Source: Uruburuella suis
GTDB lineage: Bacteria > Pseudomonadota > Gammaproteobacteria > Burkholderiales > Neisseriaceae
Assembly: GCF_004341385.1 (NCBI RefSeq)
Contig: NZ_SLXE01000014.1
Coordinates: forward strand, 7,360 to 71,359
Reading direction: 5' to 3'
Length of the DNA: 64,000 nucleotides
Both the position numbers and the translations under genes were made by a program. The notes under the pieces are model-generated. The model worked only from the letters and a program-made list of their open reading frames with translations, did not search any database and was not told where the DNA came from. This document shows, piece by piece, positions 58,852 through 64,000 of the stretch; positions within the stretch are counted from its first letter, which is position 1; every line of letters begins with the position of its first letter.

Positions 58852-59103
58852 TATCCATTCGAAAAAATAAGATATAGTGAAATGCAAGAAAAAGTGACAC
58901 AAAACTGCATTTTGCAACGGCGTAGATTGGGTTGCCAAACCCAACGTTTCAGACGGCTTGTGGATTTGTTGGGTTTTCAATCCAACCTACCCGCCGTATC
59001 ACTTTTTTATGCATTCCACTATAACAAGGCGGCGAGCCGAAGACAGTGCACTTAGTACGGCTAGGCGAGCCAACGCAGTTAGGTTGTTCTTTCGAATGGG
59101 TAT
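58852..59103. repeat. family A element interrupted by a family B element
   Basis: The outer ends are TATCCATTCGAAAAAATAAG and GTTCTTTCGAATGGGTAT. The interior resumes AACAAGGCGGCGAGCCGAAG, as in the intact copy at 14806. Between the arms sits 58875-59021, with TA on both sides (58873-58874 and 59022-59023). Confidence 0.75.
58875..59021. repeat. miniature TIR element, family B copy 3 (nested)
   Basis: 147 bp from TAGTGAAATGCAAGAAAAAG to ATGCATTCCACTA. It has the TIR core AAGTGACACAA at the left and GTATCACTTTTTTATGC at the right, and is flanked by TA on each side, as expected of an insertion at TA. It contains a degenerate DUS (TTTCAGACGGCTT). Confidence 0.78.
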
Positions 59104-59121
59104 GAACTGCGCAAAATAAGA

Positions 59122-59155
59122 AAAGGCCGTCTGAAAGAAATTTTCAGACGGCCTT
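59122..59155 (-). terminator. inverted DUS pair behind rpoD
   Basis: AAAAGGCCGTCTGAAA and TTTTCAGACGGCCTT around a short loop, 28 bases past the minus-strand rpoD stop. Confidence 0.72.
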
Positions 59156-59182
59156 GATGCTTACACGTTTTTCAAAAAGAAC

Positions 59183-61132
59183 TTACTGCTTGTTTTCTTC
59201 GCTGTCAAGGAAGCTTTTCAGGCGGTCGCTGCGGGTGGGGTGACGCAGCTTACGCAGGGCTTTGGCTTCGATTTGGCGGATGCGCTCGCGGGTAACGTCG
59301 AATTGTTTGCCCACTTCTTCCAGCGTGTGGTCGGTGTTCATGTCGATGCCGAAACGCATGCGCAACACTTTGGCTTCGCGCGGGGTGAGGCTTTCGAGCA
59401 CGTCTTTGGTGACTTCGCGCAGGCTGGAATACATGGCCGCTTCGGCGGGGGCAACGTTGTTGATGTCTTCGATAAAGTCGCCCAAGTGCGAATCGTCGTC
59501 GTCGCCGATGGGGGTTTCCATCGAAATCGGCTCTTTGGCGATTTTCATGATTTTGCGGATTTTGTCTTCCGGCATTTCCATCAGCTCGGCCAGCTTGGCA
59601 GAATCAGGCTCTTCGCCGGTTTCTTGCAGGTATTGGCGCGAGATACGGTTCATTTTGTTGATGGTTTCAATCATGTGCACCGGAATGCGGATGGTGCGCG
59701 CCTGGTCGGCAATCGAGCGGGTGATGGCTTGGCGTATCCACCAGGTGGCGTAGGTGGAAAATTTATAGCCGCGGCGGTATTCGAATTTATCCACCGCTTT
59801 CATCAGGCCGATGTTGCCCTCTTGAATCAAATCAAGAAATTGCAGGCCGCGGTTGGTGTATTTTTTGGCGATTGAAATCACCAAGCGCAAGTTGGCCTGA
59901 ATCATTTCCTGCTTGGCCGCAGCGGTTTCTTTTTCGCTGATGACCATGTTTTTATTGATGTCTTTGAGCTCTTCGATGGAAATTTTCGCTTCTTTTTCCA
60001 TTTCGGCCAATTCGGTTTGTTTCTCGATAATGGCGTGGCGGAAGCGGCTCAGCGCATTGCTCCACACGCGGCCTTTGGCCACTTCTTCTTCCACCCATTG
60101 CAGGTTGGTGGCTTGGCTTAAGAAGCTGTTGATGAAGTAGTCGCGATCCATGTGCACATGGTTGAGGCAGATGTCGCGGATTTCGCGCTCCAGCTTGCGG
60201 ATGTTGTCAACGCGTGCGCGCAGGCTGCTGCTGAGGCTTTCAATCTGGCGGGTGGCAAAGCGCACTTCGAGCAGCTTGGCGGCGATAGCGTCGCGGTATT
60301 CGAGATAAGATGCGTGTTTGCTGTCGTGCTTGGTGAGCGCGGCCACCATTTTGTTGTAATCTTGCTCGATGGTGCGGAAATGCTCGAGGGTTTTTTGCTT
60401 CAGCTCTTCCAAATTGGCTGAGGAAATGGCCTCTGCATCGGCTTCTTCGTCGGTTTCTTCATCACTGTCGGCATCTTCATCGTTCTCGGCAACTTCGGCG
60501 CTCTCGGCCGGTGCGCTGCTTTCGAGATGCCCTAAGCCCAATTCATTGAGCAGCACTTCGTTGGGGTCGATAATGGCTTCCACCACTTCGTCGACTTTGA
60601 TTTCATCAGCGCGGATGCGCTCGATCAGCGCCAAAATTTCGGCCACGGAGCCGGGGCAGGCGGAAATGGCCTGCACCATGTTTTTCAGCGCGTTTTCGAT
60701 TTTTTTGGCGATGATGATTTCGTCTTCGCGGGTGAGCAGATCAACCTGCCCCATTTCGCGCATATACATGCGCACGGGGTCGGTGGTGCGGCCGAATTCG
60801 CTGTCGGCGCTGGAGAGTGCGGCTTCGGCTTCGGCCACGGCATCGTCATCGGTCATGTTGGCGGTGTTGTCGCCCATGAGGATGTCTTCTGCATCGGGGG
60901 TGTGCTCGGTGACTTGGATGCCGAGGCCGGAAATCATGGTGACGATGTTGTCGATTTGATCGGCGTCCGACATGTCGTCGGGCAGGGCATCGTTGATTTC
61001 GGCGTAGGTGATGTAGCCGCGCTCTTTGCCCATGATGATGAGCTGGCGCAAACGGGCGCGCTGCTCTTCGAGGGTGAGCGGGCGGTTGTCGTCTTGTTCT
61101 TCGTTGTCGTTTTGGTTGGGAAGTTGGCTCAT
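59183..61132 (-). CDS. rpoD: RNA polymerase primary sigma factor RpoD
   Basis: Housekeeping sigma-70, 649 residues. Region 1.1 is near residues 20-100 (ARLRQLIIMGKERGYITYAE), 1.2 at DPVRMYMREMGQVDLLTRED, an acidic nonconserved insert (DEDADSDEETDEEADAEAIS), region 2 YATWWIRQAITRSIADQART then IRIPVH, 3 at METPIGDDDDSHLGDFIED, 4.2 TLEEVGKQFDVTRERIRQIE. Downstream of dnaG, as in the macromolecular synthesis operon; a 154-base gap with DUS separates them. Confidence 0.97.
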   Translation of the reverse strand: MSQLPNQNDNEEQDDNRPLTLEEQRARLRQLIIMGKERGYITYAEINDALPDDMSDADQIDNIVTMISGLGIQVTEHTPDAEDILMGDNTANMTDDDAVAEAEAALSSADSEFGRTTDPVRMYMREMGQVDLLTREDEIIIAKKIENALKNMVQAISACPGSVAEILALIERIRADEIKVDEVVEAIIDPNEVLLNELGLGHLESSAPAESAEVAENDEDADSDEETDEEADAEAISSANLEELKQKTLEHFRTIEQDYNKMVAALTKHDSKHASYLEYRDAIAAKLLEVRFATRQIESLSSSLRARVDNIRKLEREIRDICLNHVHMDRDYFINSFLSQATNLQWVEEEVAKGRVWSNALSRFRHAIIEKQTELAEMEKEAKISIEELKDINKNMVISEKETAAAKQEMIQANLRLVISIAKKYTNRGLQFLDLIQEGNIGLMKAVDKFEYRRGYKFSTYATWWIRQAITRSIADQARTIRIPVHMIETINKMNRISRQYLQETGEEPDSAKLAELMEMPEDKIRKIMKIAKEPISMETPIGDDDDSHLGDFIEDINNVAPAEAAMYSSLREVTKDVLESLTPREAKVLRMRFGIDMNTDHTLEEVGKQFDVTRERIRQIEAKALRKLRHPTRSDRLKSFLDSEENKQ

Positions 61133-61286
61133 AAATGTCTCGAATAGTCAAACGGTTGCAGGGTAATGCGCTCGGGCATCTTTAGTCGATGCCGTCTGAA
61201 CGAAACATATTGGGGTTGTTCTGCGGTGGGTGCAAGACGACGCGCGGTGCAGCAATTGGTATGGGTTTCTGTTCAGACGGCCTGTT

Positions 61287-63065
61287 TTAAAGCTTGGCAG
61301 CCGGCATTAATAAGGCCAGCAGCAGTTTTTTTTCGTTTTCATTCAAGCCGTTTTGACGGCTTTTTTGTTTCAGTGTTTCGATTTGGGCGTATTTTAACTC
61401 ATTCAACAGCTTTTGCATGCCCATTTTGAAGCTCTCGCAATCTTCTTCGCTGCTGCTTTCCAGCTCGTCGGACGAGGCGAGCGCCTGCCGGAAAATGTGG
61501 TTGAGCGTGGCTTCGTGCTCGCTGCCGCGCATGTGCTCTAAAATCTGTGCGCTGCTGAGCGGTGCAGGGCGGCTGTGTATCAGCTCGGCCACGTTGGCCA
61601 GGCAGGCCATGTCGCCCGATAAAGGCAGATATTCCGGTAGCGCTATATATGCTGCCCAAGCGGGATTTATCAAGAGGCTGCGGATTTGTTTTTGCACCAG
61701 CGTGGGCATTTGCGGCTGCCTGGCCGTGCCCTGCGGCAGCTGGTAGCTTTTTTGCTTGATGTGGCGTTTGGGTGCTTCTTGGCCGAGCAGCTGGGCGAGG
61801 TTGGCCGGGTCGATGCCCACCAATTCACTCAGTTGCTGTTTCAGCAAAAAGCCCAATGCGGGGGCGCTGATTTGCGCCAGCAGCGGGGCGCTGGTTTTGA
61901 CCAATTCGGCTTTGCCCTCGTGGGTGTTTAAATCGAGGCCGTCTGAAAGGCCGTCCCAAAAATAGGCCGACAAAGGCTTGCTTTGGTTGAGCAGCGCATC
62001 TTCGAATTGGGCTTTGCCGTGGGCGCGGATGTAGCTGTCGGGGTCGTGCGCTTCGGGCAGAAACAGAAAATGCAGCGATTTGTCGTCTTTCAGCTGCGGC
62101 AGTGCGTTTTCGAGGGCGCGCCAGGCGGCTTTGCGGCCGGCCCGGTCGCCGTCGAAACAGAAATAAATGCTGTCGGTTTGGCGCATCAAGAGCTTGATGT
62201 GGTCGGCGGTGGTGGCGGTGCCTAAGGCGGCCACGCCGTAGCCGAGGCCGAATTGCGCCAAGGCCACCACGTCCATATAGCCTTCCACCACCAAAATGCG
62301 GCCGGCTTCTTTGATGGCGGCGCGGCCTTCGTGCAGGCCGTAGAGGTTGCGGCCTTTGTCGAACAGCGGCGTTTCGGGTGAATTGAGATACTTGGGCTCG
62401 CCTTTGTCGAGCACACGCCCGCCGAAGCCGATTACCTGGCCGCGCGGGTTGCGGATGGGAAACATGATGCGGTCGCGGAAGCGGTCGTAATGTTTGCCGT
62501 CTTTTTCAATCACCATGCCGCTTTCTACCAATGCGGTGTTGGGATAGGGCTGGAATATTTGCGCCAATGGCTGCCAGCCGTCGGGCGAATAGCCCAAGCC
62601 GTAATGCTCGATGATTTCGGGCGATAACCCGCGCTGGCTCAAATAAGCCTGCGCCCGCGCATCCTGTTTCAGACGGCCTGCATAAAATACGGCGGCCGCT
62701 TCGGTGGTTTCTTCCAGCGTTTGCTGCTTTTTCTTGCGCGCTTGGCGCACTTCGGGTGCTTCTTCGCGCCCGCGTGTTTTCGGCACGGCCATGCCGATGC
62801 GGTCGGCCAGATATTGCACCGCTTCGGTAAAGCTTAAGCCTTGGTATTCCATGATAAAACCGATGGCGCTGCCGTGTGCGCCGCAGCCGAAGCAGTGGTA
62901 AAACTGCTTGTGCGGGCTCACGGAAAACGAGGCGCTTTTTTCTTTGTGAAACGGGCAGCAAGCCATATAGTTGGCGCCGCCTTTTTTCAGCGGCACATGC
63001 TCGTCGATGATGTCGACGATATCGACTTTGGCGAGCAGCTCGTCTATAAATTCGGATGGAATCAT
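61287..63065 (-). CDS. dnaG: DNA primase DnaG
   Basis: Makes RNA primers for replication. It has 592 residues: N-terminal CHC2 zinc finger (CPFHKEKSASFSVSPHKQFY, then HCFGCG), RNA polymerase core, Toprim ILVVEGYMDVVALAQFGLGY and SIYFCFDGDRAGRKAAW, and a C-terminal DnaB-binding domain. Two DUS copies are read in frame (61936-61947; 62668-62679). It lies between yqeY and rpoD. Confidence 0.97.
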   Translation of the reverse strand: MIPSEFIDELLAKVDIVDIIDEHVPLKKGGANYMACCPFHKEKSASFSVSPHKQFYHCFGCGAHGSAIGFIMEYQGLSFTEAVQYLADRIGMAVPKTRGREEAPEVRQARKKKQQTLEETTEAAAVFYAGRLKQDARAQAYLSQRGLSPEIIEHYGLGYSPDGWQPLAQIFQPYPNTALVESGMVIEKDGKHYDRFRDRIMFPIRNPRGQVIGFGGRVLDKGEPKYLNSPETPLFDKGRNLYGLHEGRAAIKEAGRILVVEGYMDVVALAQFGLGYGVAALGTATTADHIKLLMRQTDSIYFCFDGDRAGRKAAWRALENALPQLKDDKSLHFLFLPEAHDPDSYIRAHGKAQFEDALLNQSKPLSAYFWDGLSDGLDLNTHEGKAELVKTSAPLLAQISAPALGFLLKQQLSELVGIDPANLAQLLGQEAPKRHIKQKSYQLPQGTARQPQMPTLVQKQIRSLLINPAWAAYIALPEYLPLSGDMACLANVAELIHSRPAPLSSAQILEHMRGSEHEATLNHIFRQALASSDELESSSEEDCESFKMGMQKLLNELKYAQIETLKQKSRQNGLNENEKKLLLALLMPAAKL

Positions 63066-63270
63066 GGTGGTGTTTGGGTTTCAGACGGCCTGAAGGGTTG
63101 GCAAAATTGGTGCTTCTTGCGTTTGCGCAGCTGTGTGGGCAGGATTTTGAAGGCGGTAGAGAGTGATGTGTGCAGGCCGTCTGAAAACAAAACGGGCGTA
63201 TTTTGAATGCATCTCAACACACGGTAAAATGTCCGCTGCTTTGCTCGAGCGCTTTCAGACGGCCTGTGGC

Positions 63271-63717
63271 TTATGCGCTCAATGCGGCTTTCAAATGTTT
63301 ATTCACTTCGCCCATATCGGCTTTTCCTGCCAGTCGGGTTTTCAACACACCCATCACTTTGCCCATGTCGGCCATGCCGGCGGCGCCGGTGGCGGCCACG
63401 GCGGCGGCCACTTCGGCTTCGATTTCGGCGGCGGAGAGCATTTGCGGCATATAACGGTTTAACACTTCGATTTCGGCATGCTCTTTATCGGCCAAGTCTT
63501 GGCGGCCGGCGTCGGCATAAATTTGGGCGGAATCTTTGCGTTGCTTCACCATTTTGGTGAGAATAGACACCACTTTGGCATCATCGGCTTCGGTGCGCTC
63601 GTCCACTTCAAATTGTTTGATGGCGGCGTTTACCAGGCGGATGGTGGATAAAGTGGCGCTGTCTTTGGCGCGCATGGCGGTTTTCATGTCTTCGGTGAGT
63701 CGGGCTTTGAGGGTCAT
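63271..63717 (-). CDS. GatB/YqeY domain-containing protein
   Basis: A 148-residue YqeY-family protein, related to the tRNA-binding tail of GatB. MTLKARLTEDMKTAMRAKDS, then ATLSTIRLVNAAIKQFEVDE, and GMADMGKVMGVLKTRLAGKA are typical. Function not established. I chose ATG 63717 over an upstream frame with 38 more codons. In Neisseria it commonly sits in the rpsU-yqeY-dnaG-rpoD group; rpsU is not seen before the window edge. Confidence 0.88.
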   Translation of the reverse strand: MTLKARLTEDMKTAMRAKDSATLSTIRLVNAAIKQFEVDERTEADDAKVVSILTKMVKQRKDSAQIYADAGRQDLADKEHAEIEVLNRYMPQMLSAAEIEAEVAAAVAATGAAGMADMGKVMGVLKTRLAGKADMGEVNKHLKAALSA

Positions 63718-63906
63718 GGTGTGCTCTTTGGAAGGGTTGGAAGGTATGCCGGCAAACAGATGGTGGTGTTTGGCGGAATATAAAGCCGCTTTTGTGTGGG
63801 ATTGAAAAATAACCGATATTTCGTGTGACAAACCACTTTGAAAAAACTCGTGCGTTGCGCTTGCTGATTATCTTGTTTTGAAAACCGGGTAAAACAGCTT
63901 TAATCT

Positions 63907-64000
63907 ACTAGGGCGTCCTGACAATTACTTGTCATAAAGGCAGCCATAGCATAATACAAGCTAAAGCAACTACGCTTTCATAATGCCTTTTCAAACGATC
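63907..64000 (-). mobile_element. IS5-family insertion sequence, one end only
   Basis: The outer end CTAGGGCGTCCTGACAATT begins at 63907, with CTAG as the probable target duplication. The coding tail of the transposase runs off the right edge. Only about 90 bases are visible. Confidence 0.7.
63932..64000 (-). CDS. IS5-family transposase, C-terminal end only
   Basis: The last 22 residues are visible: RLKRHYESVVALACIMLWL, then PL and the stop TGA. This is the usual DDE transposase C-terminus of IS5-group elements (RYY/HY-SxxALAxxxLWL). The rest lies outside the window. Its end is near, but not inside, the dnaG-yqeY group. Confidence 0.75.
   Translation of the reverse strand, partial: DRLKRHYESVVALACIMLWLPL

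Overview
The window reads as a chromosomal segment of a Neisseria or close Neisseriaceae relative. The 12-base DNA uptake sequence AGGCCGTCTGAA (AG-DUS dialect) occurs throughout, usually as inverted pairs behind genes where it doubles as a terminator hairpin. Gene content agrees: ltgA, misR/misS, a pglL-type O-oligosaccharyltransferase, PilX/ComP-type minor pilins, a HisB with a Neisseria-style N-terminal extension, tatABC beside his genes, and Correia-like miniature elements. The meningococcal/gonococcal AT-DUS is rare here, so the source is more likely a commensal or animal-associated species than N. meningitidis or N. gonorrhoeae. Species cannot be fixed from sequence reading alone.

Layout. 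0-5.3 kb: truncated trkH, ltgA, a small secreted protein and tsaD. 5.4-7.8 kb: queuosine precursor genes queC, queD and queE, with a likely preQ1 riboswitch before queC and a GIY-YIG protein inside the group. 8.2-23.7 kb: histidine biosynthesis genes in four blocks (hisC-hisB; hisH-hisA-orf-hisF; hisI; hisE), with a glutamate/aspartate ABC transporter (gltIJKL), small membrane proteins, a TauE-type exporter and an amidase between them. hisG and hisD are not in the window. 23.8-30.3 kb: a HIT protein, tatABC, a DUF2069 protein, pglL and misR-misS. 30.3-36.2 kb: an IS3 remnant, hemE, pbpG, clpX and two minor pilin genes. 36.5-41.1 kb: a macA-macB-outer membrane factor export operon. 41.5-49.7 kb: recO-pdxJ-acpS-mutT and downstream genes, ubiK, comM, a SPOR protein, a VOC protein, dsbA and a HAD phosphatase. 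49.7-53.9 kb: a PmrA/PmrB-like two-component system divergent from eptA (lipid A phosphoethanolamine transferase), with two PmrA-box-like sites between them. 54-64 kb: pta, an isochorismatase-fold protein, an NSS transporter, tRNA-Ile(CAU), and a macromolecular-synthesis cluster (yqeY-dnaG-rpoD), ending at the edge of an IS5-like element.

The genes are mostly conserved housekeeping genes. No CRISPR array, prophage, toxin-antitoxin pair or defence island was found. The less expected content is between genes: several families of short terminal-inverted-repeat elements, including one nested in another with an apparent TA target duplication, two tandem MITEs, and a near-identical inverted pair flanking pbpG-clpX. 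Other points of interest are the PmrA-box-like sites before eptA, an isochorismatase-like protein that seems to lack its catalytic cysteine, a minor pilin with Gln in place of Glu5, and a DUS pair of another dialect behind dsbA.
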